A stretch of DNA of 64,000 nucleotides from Paenibacillus sp. FSL W8-0426 (lineage in GTDB: Bacteria > Bacillota > Bacilli > Paenibacillales > Paenibacillaceae), in NCBI RefSeq assembly GCF_037969725.1, contig NZ_CP150203.1, positions 1,628,001 through 1,692,000 of the forward strand. The letters are read 5' to 3'. Shown here piece by piece: positions 33,687 to 42,860 of the stretch. Position 1 is the stretch's first letter. The number at the start of each line of letters is the position of its first letter. The position numbers and the translations under genes were made by a program. The notes under the pieces are model-generated. The model ran no database searches and was not told where the DNA came from. It saw nothing but the letters and a program-made list of their open reading frames with translations.

Positions 33687-35810
33687 ATGTTATGGAAAAA
33701 AATGTTGGGTAAAAGCACAATCCGTGTGGCTGCCACCGCGCTGTTGCTTTCCCAATTATTGGGCGCAGTCGGTCCAGTCTCTGCTGCAAGCAATGACGTC
33801 GAAGTACACTTGATCGGAATCAATGACCTGCATGGTCAGTTGGATACGACATCGTTGGTTAATGATAAAAAAGTAGGAACAGCTCCTATTCTGGCTACAT
33901 ATCTAAAAGAAGCTCAAGCCAAGTATGAACATTCCCTGCTCTTCCATAATGGAGACTCTGTGGGCGCATCCGCTCCTGTCTCGTCTCTGGATCGGGATGA
34001 GCCTACGATGGAATGGATGAATATGATGGGCTTTGATGTAGGTTCTTTGGGCAATCATGAATTCGACCAAGGCATCGCTGCATTAAAAGCACAAATCTTC
34101 GGCGGCCTTGATCCCAAAGAAGGCAAGGTCACTCATGCTGGCGCCAAATTTGATTATGTCAATGCAAACGTCATTGAAACCTCCACGGGCAAACCATTGA
34201 TTAAGCCCTATGTGATTAAAGAAGTGGGCGGAGTCAAAATCGGATTCATCGGGTTGGTGACGAAGGCTACACCGGCTAAAGTATCTCCATCCGGCACAGC
34301 AGGCGTGCGTTTCTTAAGCGCAGAAGAAGAAGTGGAAGCTGTTAATAAATATGCAAAAGAATTGCAAGATCAAGGCGTAGAAACGATCATCGTCCTGGCG
34401 CATGATCCAGCAACAACGAAAGAAGGCGTAACCACTGGCGAAGCGGCCGATTTAGCCAAGGCTTTACCCGCAGATTCCCCTGTTGACGTGATCGTTGCAG
34501 GCGACAATCATGCTTTGGCAAACGGTGAAGTGAATGGAAAATTGATCGTGCAAGCTTATTCATATGGTACGGCATTTGAAGACATCAAGTTGATGATTGA
34601 CCCTGCGACCGGGGATGTCACCGAAAAATCAGCTACAGTGACAACGACGTTCCAAGAGGGTGTAAAGGAAGACCCTGAATCTTTGGCAATCATTAAAAAA
34701 TCATTGGACAAGCATCCTGAGCTAACGAAGCCGGTAGGCACAACGGATGGTTCGGTCACTCGCACCGATGCCTATAATAACGAAGCACCTCTGGGCAACC
34801 TTATTGCAGATGCCATGCGTCAAGCAGACTTTGGCGATAACGCAAGCGATGCTGACTTTGCATTCATGAATCCAGGCGGTATTCGTGCCGATCTGCCAGA
34901 AGGCGATGTAACCTTTGCGGATCTTGCCAAAATCCAACCTTTCGGCAATACTCTGGTGAAATTAGAGCTGACGGGTGAACAAATTCAAACCTTGCTGGAG
35001 CAGCAATGGGGTACGAATGCGGACGGCACACCAAACACCAAAACATTACAAATTTCCGGCCTGAAATATACGGCAGATTTCAATAAGCCAGTAGCAGAAC
35101 GTGTGACGAGTCTTAGCCTTGAAGATGGCACACCTATTGATCCTGCAAAAACATATACGGCTGTCGTTAACAACTTTATGGCAGCAGGCGGAGATAACTA
35201 TAAAGTGCTGGTGGATGCCAAGTCATCCTTGGCAGGTCCGATCGATCTGGATGTGTTCTACCAATACATTGTAGATACGTATAAAGGTGGCGCGATTCAA
35301 GCTAAAACGGAAGGACGGATCACGAACGTCGCTGCATCTACGGAACAACCGGAAACTCCTGTAACAACAGAAGTCATTTCCCGTGCTGAATTCGTAAGTG
35401 CGCTGGTAGACATGTTGAAACTAAACGAAGTAACTGCAGCGCCTGCATTCAAGGATGTTGCTGCCGATGCTGCATATGCTGATGCGATTGCAGAAGCTGC
35501 TCATGCCGGATTCATTCAAGGCTACGGCGGTAATTTCAACCCGGATCGTGATATCACTCGTGAAGAAGCGGCTACGATTCTTGCTAAACTGCTGAACAAT
35601 CAAGATGCCGATAAAAATGCGCCTGCGATCATTGCAGGTTTCGAAGATGGGAAAACCGTTTCCAAATATGCGGTTGAAGCCATGGCAGCATTGATTGACC
35701 AAGGTATTTTTGGCGCCGCAGAGAAAAACCTGCTTCAACCTAAACAAACGTTGTCTGCTGACGAGGCAAAAGCTTTAATTCAAAAAGCGGTTGCGGCAAA
35801 AGCTTCATAA
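33687..35810 (+). CDS. SLH-anchored 5'-nucleotidase / metallophosphatase
   Basis: 707 residues; GAGAGGGG stands ten bases before the ATG. Signal peptide (1-34), metallophosphatase domain with INDLHG (about 45-50), HNGDSVG and GSLGNHEFD (metal ligands), then the 5'-nucleotidase C-terminal domain with MNPGGIRADLPEGDVTF and GGDNYK (about 350-545). The last 150 residues hold SLH-like domains (PAFKDVAADAAYADAIAEAA, NFNPDRDITREEA) that fix it to the wall. It would free phosphate and nucleosides from nucleotides outside the cell. No operon partners. Confidence 0.92.
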   Translation: MLWKKMLGKSTIRVAATALLLSQLLGAVGPVSAASNDVEVHLIGINDLHGQLDTTSLVNDKKVGTAPILATYLKEAQAKYEHSLLFHNGDSVGASAPVSSLDRDEPTMEWMNMMGFDVGSLGNHEFDQGIAALKAQIFGGLDPKEGKVTHAGAKFDYVNANVIETSTGKPLIKPYVIKEVGGVKIGFIGLVTKATPAKVSPSGTAGVRFLSAEEEVEAVNKYAKELQDQGVETIIVLAHDPATTKEGVTTGEAADLAKALPADSPVDVIVAGDNHALANGEVNGKLIVQAYSYGTAFEDIKLMIDPATGDVTEKSATVTTTFQEGVKEDPESLAIIKKSLDKHPELTKPVGTTDGSVTRTDAYNNEAPLGNLIADAMRQADFGDNASDADFAFMNPGGIRADLPEGDVTFADLAKIQPFGNTLVKLELTGEQIQTLLEQQWGTNADGTPNTKTLQISGLKYTADFNKPVAERVTSLSLEDGTPIDPAKTYTAVVNNFMAAGGDNYKVLVDAKSSLAGPIDLDVFYQYIVDTYKGGAIQAKTEGRITNVAASTEQPETPVTTEVISRAEFVSALVDMLKLNEVTAAPAFKDVAADAAYADAIAEAAHAGFIQGYGGNFNPDRDITREEAATILAKLLNNQDADKNAPAIIAGFEDGKTVSKYAVEAMAALIDQGIFGAAEKNLLQPKQTLSADEAKALIQKAVAAKAS

Positions 35811-35928
35811 TGTAGAACGTATTCAAACCTTATAGTAAGACAGGAAAACACATCCTTTTGGGTAAATAAGCTTCCTCCTAGTGATAAACCTCATGTGAGT
35901 CTTTCAATTCATGAAAGGGTTTATCCAT

Positions 35929-36150
35929 ATAAACCGCAATAATCGATCACACTAGCCACTGCGAGTGCAGTACCATCTTCCGATCGCTGTTATCCCCAGA
36001 TTTTTTGAATCCCCTTTTCTAAGGGGAAAATCCGGTGATAAGCCTATGCTTCCGATGCAGCTTTCTTTCAGAAAGCTTTTAAGCGACCGCTTCGCTTCTT
36101 CAGATTGGTTCTGCCTCTCCGTTAACGTGTGGATGTTTTTTGCGGTTAAT
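35929..36150. repeat. dispersed inverted-repeat-bounded element, copy C (long)
   Basis: Left end ATAAACCGCAATAATC and right end ...CATTTTT-like GGATGTTTTTTGCGGTTAAT form an imperfect inverted repeat. Inside: CTTCCGATCGCTGTTATCCC, AAGGGGAAAATCCGG and GCGACCGCTTCGCTTCTTC, shared with copy A in the other orientation. It takes up the gene-free stretch 35811-36237. Confidence 0.6.
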
Positions 36151-36237
36151 CTAGGAGAATGCGATGTCCTCATTTAGGATGTGTTTTCCCATGCTTACAT
36201 TCATTCCAAATTATTACATAGAATACGCGACGGTCGA

Positions 36238-36474
36238 TCAGGTCCAGGCCCACAGGAACCGGTCGCGGTCCCAGGCAATTCTGCCGCCGTGGAGCTTGCG
36301 GAAAGCCTTTTTCACCTCTTTGGATAACGATGCATTTCCATTTTCATTGATGAATACGAATTGTTCACCGAAATGGGTCTTTGCATATTCGATCGCATCG
36401 CTCTGGGTCAGCGTCCCCGTGAACCTGATTTCCTTGACCATCCATTCCGCGACTTCCTGTGCGGTTGCTTCCAT
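36238..36474 (-). CDS. DUF6953-like small protein
   Basis: 78 residues. The ATG at 36474 has AAGGAG about nine bases upstream; longer frames lack one. MEATAQEVAEWMVKEIRFTG ... FVFINENGNASLSKEVKKAF matches the small DUF6953 family: a winged-helix-like fold of unknown function. Two bases of context link it to no clear operon; the VOC gene lies upstream on the same strand. Confidence 0.65.
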   Translation of the reverse strand: MEATAQEVAEWMVKEIRFTGTLTQSDAIEYAKTHFGEQFVFINENGNASLSKEVKKAFRKLHGGRIAWDRDRFLWAWT

Positions 36475-36579
36475 GAAATCATGCTCCTTCCTGCTCGTTG
36501 ATTGCTCCATTATATCATGACCCGCAGCGAGCACTTGAAGAGAATCAGGCGGCACAATCGCCCATTGCCTCAACAACCG

Positions 36580-36984
36580 TCAACACCTGCCGTCGAACCG
36601 TTGGATGGCTTCCTTGGTCACCGGCGCGAAGAGGTTAACAAGGTTGCCGTCGGGATCGCGAAACAGCATGGCACGGTTCCCCCACGGCATCGTGGTCGGT
36701 TCCTTTACCCACTCGCTCACAAGCGGCTTCAAACGCTCGTATTCGGCATCGACATCATGGACGCGGAACTCGATGATGACCGTGTGATTGTCGGCCGCCA
36801 CTGCGGAACCCGCACCGAACAGCTGCACCGTCTGGGAGTGGCCGATGGCCAAGGTGCACGATGGCATCACGAATTCGGCAAAGATGGGCGCGGGGCGTTC
36901 CGCCGAAACACCCAAGATTTTCTCATAGAACTCGACGAGACGACCTACGTCGTCGGTAATGATGCGTACAGAAGCAAAATTCAT
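36580..36984 (-). CDS. VOC/glyoxalase-superfamily protein
   Basis: 134 residues from the ATG at 36984, behind GGAAGGATGG. Two beta-alpha-beta-beta-beta modules: NFASVRIITDDVGRLVEFYE, and RAMLFRDPDGNLVNLFAPV with the metal Glu replaced by Asn in NLVNLF. Without all metal ligands it may bind a drug or small molecule and not be a glyoxalase. Cytosolic. The family is often found in antibiotic-tolerance loci. Confidence 0.8.
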   Translation of the reverse strand: MNFASVRIITDDVGRLVEFYEKILGVSAERPAPIFAEFVMPSCTLAIGHSQTVQLFGAGSAVAADNHTVIIEFRVHDVDAEYERLKPLVSEWVKEPTTMPWGNRAMLFRDPDGNLVNLFAPVTKEAIQRFDGRC

Positions 36985-37088
36985 GATATACCATCCTTCC
37001 CATAATAGGTAATACAATACCTTGAACATATTATTTTGGGCCAAAGATACTTCGCATTGATTTCCTATGCCCTTACGATCCAATGATA

Positions 37089-37128
37089 CAAAAGCGCTGC
37101 TGACAACAGTATGTCAGTAGCGTTTTAT
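37089..37128. terminator. hairpin terminator
   Basis: AAAAGCGCTGCTGAC (37090-37104) pairs with GTCAGTAGCGTTTT (37113-37126). It separates the VOC gene from the RarD gene. The rest of 36985-37305 holds nothing clear. Confidence 0.7.
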
Positions 37129-37305
37129 ATAAACTGTAGGGAAAGAGTGATGGGCTTTAGCTGACGGAAAACGATGGCTCCAAACACAGAAGCAGCCTGA
37201 CTACAGCGCGGCGTTCCGAGAGAGGAATGATTCATCCCTTTACTTAAACGAGGATCGAGGCGTATAATCCGTAAAGACATCGGAGTGAGAAGAGGGAAGT
37301 AGATT

Positions 37306-38184
37306 ATGAATAACGGTTTGGTCAATGCGATTATCGCGTATATCATGTGGGGGGTTCTCCCGCTTTATTGGAAGTTGTTTAACGATGTGCCGGCAGGCGA
37401 AATTCTGTCCCATCGGGTTGTCTGGTCGTTCGTCTTCATGGGTATTCTCGTCGCCGTCCAGCGCCGCTGGGGTGACATGAAACGGATTGCGGCCAGCCGT
37501 TCGCTCCTGCTGTCGCTCGCCGCCAGCGGGCTGCTGATCGCTGCGAATTGGCTCATCTTCATCTGGGCGGTCAACAACGACCACGTCGTTGAGACAAGCC
37601 TTGGCTATTATTTGAACCCGCTGCTGAACGTGCTGCTGGCAGTTGTCTTCCTTCGTGAGAAGCCAAACCGCGGCCAATGGCTCGCGATTGCCATCGCTAG
37701 CGCCGCGGTGCTCATCATCGCCGTCGACTACGGGCGGTTCCCGTGGATCTCGATCTCCCTGGCCGCAACGTTTGGTTTGTACGGCCTCGCGAAGAAAAAG
37801 ATCGGACAAGACGCTTCGGTAGGCTTGCTGTCAGAGACGGCTGTAGTCCTGCCTGTCGCGCTGGGCTACTGGATCTATTTGGCTGCCGTAGGAAAAACGA
37901 CGGCATGGACGCTGCCTGCGTCCACGTTCGTCGAGCTGCTTCTTTCCGGCGTGGTCACCGCGCTGCCGCTGCTCTTCTTTGCGCGGGCGGCCGCCCGGAT
38001 GGCGCTGTCCACGCTCGGCTTCGTCCAATACATCGGGCCGACAATCATGCTGTTGCTGAGCGTATTCGTGTTCAAAGAATCGGTCTCGCCGGTTCTTCTC
38101 ATCGGCTTTGCGCTCATCTGGACAGCGCTTGTCGTATATGCTGCCGCATCCGTTCGCGGTGCGAAACTCGCAAAGGTCAACTGA
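37306..38184 (+). CDS. rarD: RarD-like EamA-family permease
   Basis: 292 residues; start behind AGAGGGAAG. Ten hydrophobic helices in two EamA halves; N-terminus AIIAYIMWGVLPLYWKLF and SHRVVWSFVFMGI are characteristic of RarD proteins, also linked to chloramphenicol-type resistance by name only. Part of the drug/metabolite transporter superfamily in the inner membrane. Substrate unknown. Higher GC than its neighbours. Confidence 0.85.
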   Translation: MNNGLVNAIIAYIMWGVLPLYWKLFNDVPAGEILSHRVVWSFVFMGILVAVQRRWGDMKRIAASRSLLLSLAASGLLIAANWLIFIWAVNNDHVVETSLGYYLNPLLNVLLAVVFLREKPNRGQWLAIAIASAAVLIIAVDYGRFPWISISLAATFGLYGLAKKKIGQDASVGLLSETAVVLPVALGYWIYLAAVGKTTAWTLPASTFVELLLSGVVTALPLLFFARAAARMALSTLGFVQYIGPTIMLLLSVFVFKESVSPVLLIGFALIWTALVVYAAASVRGAKLAKVN

Positions 38185-38209
38185 CTACAAAGGCATGGCC
38201 CTGTACCGT

Positions 38210-38252
38210 AAAACAGCCATTTCCGTCCACTGGGGAGGAGTTGGCTGTTTTC
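38210..38252. terminator. rho-independent terminator
   Basis: AAAACAGCCA (38210-38219) pairs with TGGCTGTTTT (38242-38251). It stands between the convergent RarD and quinone-reductase genes. Confidence 0.8.
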
Positions 38253-38274
38253 CGTTTGGACTTATAAGCGGTCT

Positions 38275-38859
38275 TCAGAGCGTGCTGTCCTTGGCGTAAT
38301 TCACTCCTAAATGATGAGCCCGATCAAGCAGCATTTCATAATGTTCTGGCTTGGAATCCAAAGTCTCATATAAAAATTCAACCTTGGAATAAGGTACGCC
38401 GCAATAATCTGCGATGCCTACATTAAGCAGATGTGTGATCGATTCATCGTAGTTGCGCTTTTGCATCTGTTCTTTCGAAACGCCCGCAAGCCCAATCCAC
38501 AACATATGCTGATGATGAAGCTTGTTCGAACCGTAGGCAAACCCGTTGTTCAATACACGATCAACATACCCTTTCAACATGGCCGGCAGATGCCACCACC
38601 AGATTGGAAAAATAAAGGCCACGGCATCATGCCTCTTCAACCGTTGCATTTCCGTTTCGATCTCAGGGGAGAAGAGCTGATGCTCCAGAGACCAATCAGG
38701 TTCATCGACGCCTTGAAGAACAGGGTCAAAGCCAATTTCGTGCAAATCCAATATTTCATAATCGTGGCCAGCCTCGGCAAGACCTTGCACGAAACGATCG
38801 GCAACCTGAAAGGTCAAAGAATCTTTTCTCGGGTGCGAAACGATAACCAATACGTTCAT
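38275..38859 (-). CDS. NAD(P)H:quinone oxidoreductase, flavodoxin fold
   Basis: 194 residues. N-terminus MNVLVIVSHPRKDSLTFQVA is the FMN/FAD phosphate site, and FIFPIWWWHLPAMLKGYVDR is the conserved flavin-binding loop of the YwrO/NQO type. These enzymes reduce quinones by two electrons and protect against electrophiles. Divergent from an HxlR regulator, which is the usual regulator of such genes (compare YodB). Confidence 0.87.
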   Translation of the reverse strand: MNVLVIVSHPRKDSLTFQVADRFVQGLAEAGHDYEILDLHEIGFDPVLQGVDEPDWSLEHQLFSPEIETEMQRLKRHDAVAFIFPIWWWHLPAMLKGYVDRVLNNGFAYGSNKLHHQHMLWIGLAGVSKEQMQKRNYDESITHLLNVGIADYCGVPYSKVEFLYETLDSKPEHYEMLLDRAHHLGVNYAKDSTL

Positions 38860-39107
38860 ACTTGTATTTCACTACCTTTCTCCAGCGCTGACTTGTAGCC
38901 ATGCTCCATGGCTGATGCTATTATAAACGAGGAATGAAATATTCTGGAAGAACGCACTTTCAAGTTCTATAGGAAGAATGAAGTGCCATAGGAACATGAA
39001 AGTACCCTATATAAATGCCATGGAAATGGGCGCGGGTCTTGGATTGAAGATAAGAATGGAGGTAATGGTTGTAGCCGGAATACAGCCTGATCACGGAGGG
39101 ATAACAG

Positions 39108-39494
39108 ATGACTGAGCATCGCAAAACGAACGCTCCCAAGAAATATAAAGTAGGCGTAGAGGCGGCCTTGGAGGTGATGGGCGGAAAATGGAAGCCGTTG
39201 ATCATCTATCACTTGATGACAGGACGGAAACGTACGTCGGAGCTCAGGCGGTTGATCCCGGACATTACGCAGAAAATGCTGACGACTCAACTAAGAGGCC
39301 TGGAAAAGGATGAGATTGTGAAACGGAAGGTCTATTCGGAGGTTCCCCCTAAAGTGGAATATGAGTTAACGGACTACGGCTGGGGACTAAAGCCCGCCCT
39401 CGATTTTTTATGTTATTGGGGAGAGGATCATCTGGATAAAGTGTATGGCGACAAATCCAAGGTTTTGGAGGACTTTTCGAGCTGTAACGAGTAA
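39108..39494 (+). CDS. HxlR-family transcriptional regulator
   Basis: 128 residues; start behind GGAGGG. The winged helix reads VMGGKWKPLIIYHLMTGRKR and LRRLIPDITQKMLTTQLRGL (about 20-68) with PPKVEYELTDYGWGL as the wing. HxlR/YodB-type dimers sense quinones or diamide through a Cys near the N-terminus; here the only Cys are late (LCYWG and SSCNE), so sensing may differ. It likely represses the divergent quinone reductase gene across the 248-base gap. Confidence 0.85.
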   Translation: MTEHRKTNAPKKYKVGVEAALEVMGGKWKPLIIYHLMTGRKRTSELRRLIPDITQKMLTTQLRGLEKDEIVKRKVYSEVPPKVEYELTDYGWGLKPALDFLCYWGEDHLDKVYGDKSKVLEDFSSCNE

Positions 39495-39552
39495 ACGGGA
39501 TGATTCCAGATCACCCCTGAGCTAAATCAGCTGATTGACAGGAGGGATGAGT

Positions 39553-39825
39553 ATGAAATGGCAAGAGGTTCAACGGATTTTTCCGAATCAATTTGTGAAG
39601 TTTGAAGTTCTTCATTCTGAAGAGACGGAGGATCAAGAAGTTATAGATGAGGTTGCTGTAATCGGACCTGTAAGCGACGAAGAGGCAACCCGAGAATTAT
39701 TAAATAGCCGGGATAAAACCTTGGTCTATCATACTTCCAAAGAACAAGTTATCGTTAAGGTGCGGAAGAACGTGGGTCTAAAGAGAGAGTTGCATTCAAA
39801 TATCATAATATTAACGGATTATTAG
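39553..39825 (+). CDS. hypothetical small protein
   Basis: 90 residues; ATG at 39553 seven bases after AGGAGG. MKWQEVQRIFPNQFVKFEVL and later DKTLVYHTSKEQVIVKVR: mixed alpha/beta, soluble. Similar small proteins are often annotated near aspartic-protease-like or toxin genes, but no firm family. The next gene follows after about 60 bases. Confidence 0.7.
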   Translation: MKWQEVQRIFPNQFVKFEVLHSEETEDQEVIDEVAVIGPVSDEEATRELLNSRDKTLVYHTSKEQVIVKVRKNVGLKRELHSNIIILTDY

Positions 39826-39885
39826 GACTAGACATACTGGTAGATGTAGAATGAATACCAAAGAAGTTATCAAACAAAAGTGGGG

Positions 39886-40221
39886 GTGATTCATCTGACC
39901 ATTGCTGCAATTATCATAGAGCCAAAAGATCAGGATCATTTTTATGTCCCGGTGTCAACGGAAGCTTTTTTCCAAAGATGCTGGGTGCCTGGAATCATCG
40001 CATTGGAATTGGATTTGATTTCTCGATTTGCTGATCCTGGCATAGATATCGATATTCATGATCTTCCCAAATTAACGGGTGAATTCCATGTGTTAAGGGA
40101 ATGGGCTCGGAGAAACTTGGATGAAAATGATTCTGCTCAATTAATAAATCGAATCAATTTCCTTCTAGAGAAGATCGGAGAAGCATTTAGTGATGAGAAA
40201 ATCATCATCTATATTGGATAA
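39886..40221 (+). CDS. hypothetical protein
   Basis: 111 residues. GTG at 39886 or 39880 behind GTGGGGG-like purines; the start is not certain. DQDHFYVPVSTEAFFQRCWV and FADPGIDIDIHDLPKLTGEF. Soluble, acidic, with a helical end. Not recognised. Its end lies 26 bases before the hydrolase gene, so a shared transcript is likely. Confidence 0.65.
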   Translation: MIHLTIAAIIIEPKDQDHFYVPVSTEAFFQRCWVPGIIALELDLISRFADPGIDIDIHDLPKLTGEFHVLREWARRNLDENDSAQLINRINFLLEKIGEAFSDEKIIIYIG

Positions 40222-40247
40222 CTGTAGTATGAAGATTGGAGGACAGT

Positions 40248-41147
40248 ATGAGTTCATCCTTATTTTCAATCAGAGGCACTCGATTATTTGTTGAACAGTA
40301 CAATGAACCATGTGAAGAAGTGCTCCTTTATTTGCATGGGGGACCCGGAGCAAGCTGTGTGGATTTTTGTTATTTTCAAGCCGAAGCTTTATCTGACTCG
40401 TTAAGAGTGATTGCGATCGACCAAAGAGGCGTATTACGCTCTGACCCCATCCAAGCGAATGAACATTTTGGATTAAACGATATTATTGTAGATCTCGAGG
40501 AACTACGAAAACAAATGGGAATACGCAGGTGGAGTGTATTAGGGCATTCATTCGGTGGATACTTGGCGGTTAAATATGCATTAAGTTATCCAGAATCGAT
40601 CCATAAAGTGATTTTTGAAACGCCTTGCTTTGATGTGAAAAGGGCAACCAGATCCATCATTTCGAAAGCCAAAGAACATTTTATTCATGTTCAGAATCAA
40701 CCTGGTATTGAAGCGTCGAATGAGTATCTCCATGGAAATTACAAGCCAAATGAATTATGGAATGCTTTAGGGGATGTTTTTCAATTATTAGGCGAGGATA
40801 AGAATCTTTTATATTTTCGGCAATTAACTACCCATCAATATGATGAAATCATGCAAAGCCAGGCATCCTCAAATGATATGTGGAGTAAGAATCAAGTACA
40901 TAGTCAAAAACTGCAAGAAGAAGGATTGTTTTTTGAAAATCTGCTGCCCAAGCTATCCGGGTTAACACAACCCACCCTATTATTAGCAGGGGCCTATGAT
41001 CCTGTTTGTTGTGGTGAGCAGAAACGGGTTTATTTGGAGAAGGTGCAGGACGGTAGACTCGTTATGTTTGATCGAAGTGCTCATTTTCCGAGGCTTGAGG
41101 AGCCAGAGAAATATACGAAAGAGGTATTGAACTTTATTTTTTCTTAG
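40248..41147 (+). CDS. alpha/beta hydrolase, proline-iminopeptidase-like
   Basis: 299 residues; ATG at 40248 behind GGAGG. VLLYLHGGPGASCVDFC (oxyanion HGGPG motif, about 28-44), nucleophile elbow SVLGHSFGGYLAVKY (about 98-112), Asp in AGAYDPVC and His in RSAHFPRLEEP. HGGPG is typical of the proline iminopeptidase group (peptidase S33). Cytosolic. Substrate not known. Confidence 0.85.
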   Translation: MSSSLFSIRGTRLFVEQYNEPCEEVLLYLHGGPGASCVDFCYFQAEALSDSLRVIAIDQRGVLRSDPIQANEHFGLNDIIVDLEELRKQMGIRRWSVLGHSFGGYLAVKYALSYPESIHKVIFETPCFDVKRATRSIISKAKEHFIHVQNQPGIEASNEYLHGNYKPNELWNALGDVFQLLGEDKNLLYFRQLTTHQYDEIMQSQASSNDMWSKNQVHSQKLQEEGLFFENLLPKLSGLTQPTLLLAGAYDPVCCGEQKRVYLEKVQDGRLVMFDRSAHFPRLEEPEKYTKEVLNFIFS

Positions 41148-41287
41148 AGAAAAGGACCTCAGTGATTTATGCATTTAAGATCTGAACGAAAACTGTGGTT
41201 TAAGGACGACCGTGTGTTGGCAGGTGAATATCCAAATACATATAAAATCCAAAGAGGTGATTCAGATGCTTGGTTTGCCTAAAGGGC

Positions 41288-41426
41288 AGATGTTAGAACA
41301 GCATATCAAAAGCTTAAAGAGGCATTGGTAAAGGCTAATTCGACCGATAAGTTGGCGTATGCAGATGCGAAGACGGAGTTTATCCGTCGCATTGTATCGG
41401 AAGCTGAATCCATTGATAAGACTTAA
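41288..41426 (+). pseudogene. C-terminal remnant of a GrpB-family protein
   Basis: In one frame: RTAYQKLKEALVKANSTDKL and AYADAKTEFIRRIVSEA to a TAA (41424-41426). The pattern Y..LK..L...Y...K..FI..I...A is the usual end of GrpB/UPF0157 nucleotidyltransferase-like proteins. A related piece in another frame precedes it. The catalytic part is gone. The rest of 41148-41601 holds nothing clear. Confidence 0.4.
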
Positions 41427-41601
41427 CCCATAGGTGCGGCGATTTTGGTCATAGTAAGGTGTGTTTCGCTTTCTTCAATGTAACTGGAAGAATAAGTTTG
41501 TGTAATAGATCGAGACTGACGGATAGGAAACTTATTTATGCACAAATCGTTGCGATACGAAGCCATGGCATCACTATACTTCTGTTAAGAGGAGGGGTTA
41601 G

Positions 41602-42486
41602 ATGGATTGGCTTATGAGAATGAATCGGGCATTGGATTATATCGAAATGAATTTAACCGAAGAAATTAAATTGAACGAAGTGGCTCGTTGTGCGTGCTGT
41701 TCGTCACATCAGTTCCAGAAGATGTTCTCGTTTATTACTAACGTATCACTCGCGGAATATATAAGGCGAAGACGACTTACCCTGGCGGCTATTGAATTGC
41801 AGAATAGCGATATAAAAGTTGTTGATATTGCTATAAAGTATGGTTATGAATCACCGGTTTCATTCGCAAGGGCTTTTCAAGCGTTGCATGGTGTTAATCC
41901 AGCAATGGCCCGTCAAGAAGGGACTGCTCTCAAAGCCTATCCTCGACTATCCTTCTTCATTTCCATTAAAGGAGAAGAGGCTATGAACTATCGGATCGAG
42001 ACGAAAGAATCCTTTCAAGTATTCGGAATCGAAAAAACGTTTCCATTAAACGGTGTAGACACCCCGGCAGAATTATGGAAGCAAAGCCATGCGAACGGCG
42101 AGGTTGAAAGGCTTGCGGCCAATGCAGGCGACCTCCCCATCTTTTTAAATCAGAACTATCATAAAGTACATGCTGTTTGCAGCTACAAAAAAACCGATGA
42201 GGATACTTTTCCGTACATGCTGTGCGCATTTAAAGGCGATTCTAGTAAAACCGATGGGTACACAAGCATAACCATACCGGCTCAAACGTGGGCAATTTTT
42301 TCTTCTGATCCGTTCACATGGGACAAATTTGATGAAACGATTGAGACATTATATAAGCGATTTTTCTCCGAATGGCTGCCTACTGCTGGATACGAACAGG
42401 TCGATGGAATGGAATTTGAAATTACAGGAGGTAAAGATGGGCTTCATTTCGTTGAGCTATGGTTTGCGGTAAGGAAAATATCTTAA
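41602..42486 (+). CDS. AraC-family regulator with GyrI-like effector domain
   Basis: 294 residues; start behind GAGGAGGGG. N-terminal AraC double helix-turn-helix (about 8-105: NEVARCACCSSHQFQKMFSF and VDIAIKYGYESPVSFARAFQ), then a GyrI/effector-binding domain (about 125-294: MNYRIETKESFQVFGIEKTF). This is the Rob/SoxS-plus-GyrI layout that binds drugs. No clear target gene is adjacent. Confidence 0.87.
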   Translation: MDWLMRMNRALDYIEMNLTEEIKLNEVARCACCSSHQFQKMFSFITNVSLAEYIRRRRLTLAAIELQNSDIKVVDIAIKYGYESPVSFARAFQALHGVNPAMARQEGTALKAYPRLSFFISIKGEEAMNYRIETKESFQVFGIEKTFPLNGVDTPAELWKQSHANGEVERLAANAGDLPIFLNQNYHKVHAVCSYKKTDEDTFPYMLCAFKGDSSKTDGYTSITIPAQTWAIFSSDPFTWDKFDETIETLYKRFFSEWLPTAGYEQVDGMEFEITGGKDGLHFVELWFAVRKIS

Positions 42487-42526
42487 GTGCAATTGTGTAA
42501 GAGTATCTTCTTTGATTATTAAACAG

Positions 42527-42563
42527 ATGGAGCAGTTTGCATGCTGGCAACTGCTCCATTTTT
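42527..42563 (+). terminator. rho-independent terminator
   Basis: ATGGAGCAGTT (42527-42537) pairs with AACTGCTCCAT (42549-42559), followed by T5. No gene from here to 42860. Confidence 0.85.
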
Positions 42564-42860
42564 CGTTAAGCTAACAGTCAGTTACGCTTTGTTCGACTCT
42601 CTCACAACTACTTATGTGCCAAAAGAATACGAGCTATCCTAAGCATTCTGATCGTTTGAAGCCGAGAAGGTTAGAGCACCGTATTCGTTTTGTGTGATCT
42701 TCATTCCCCAGATTGAATAACATGGTATAATTGTCCTAGTCGGATTGAGGTGGTGGTTCAAATATACTAGATATACATAATGTTTCTACTGAAGGTTCCA
42801 AATTTTTATCTTTATTTTGAAAGTATAAAAAGAGTATTACAAACACTGAGGAGTGATTTT

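Noticed and set aside
33687..35810. A toxin role for the SLH 5'-nucleotidase next to chemoreceptor genes.
   Set aside because: All motifs fit a normal wall-anchored nucleotidase; the neighbours are independent units.
37240..37809. A 189-codon minus-strand ORF.
   Set aside because: Antisense to the RarD-like permease gene and without a ribosome site.
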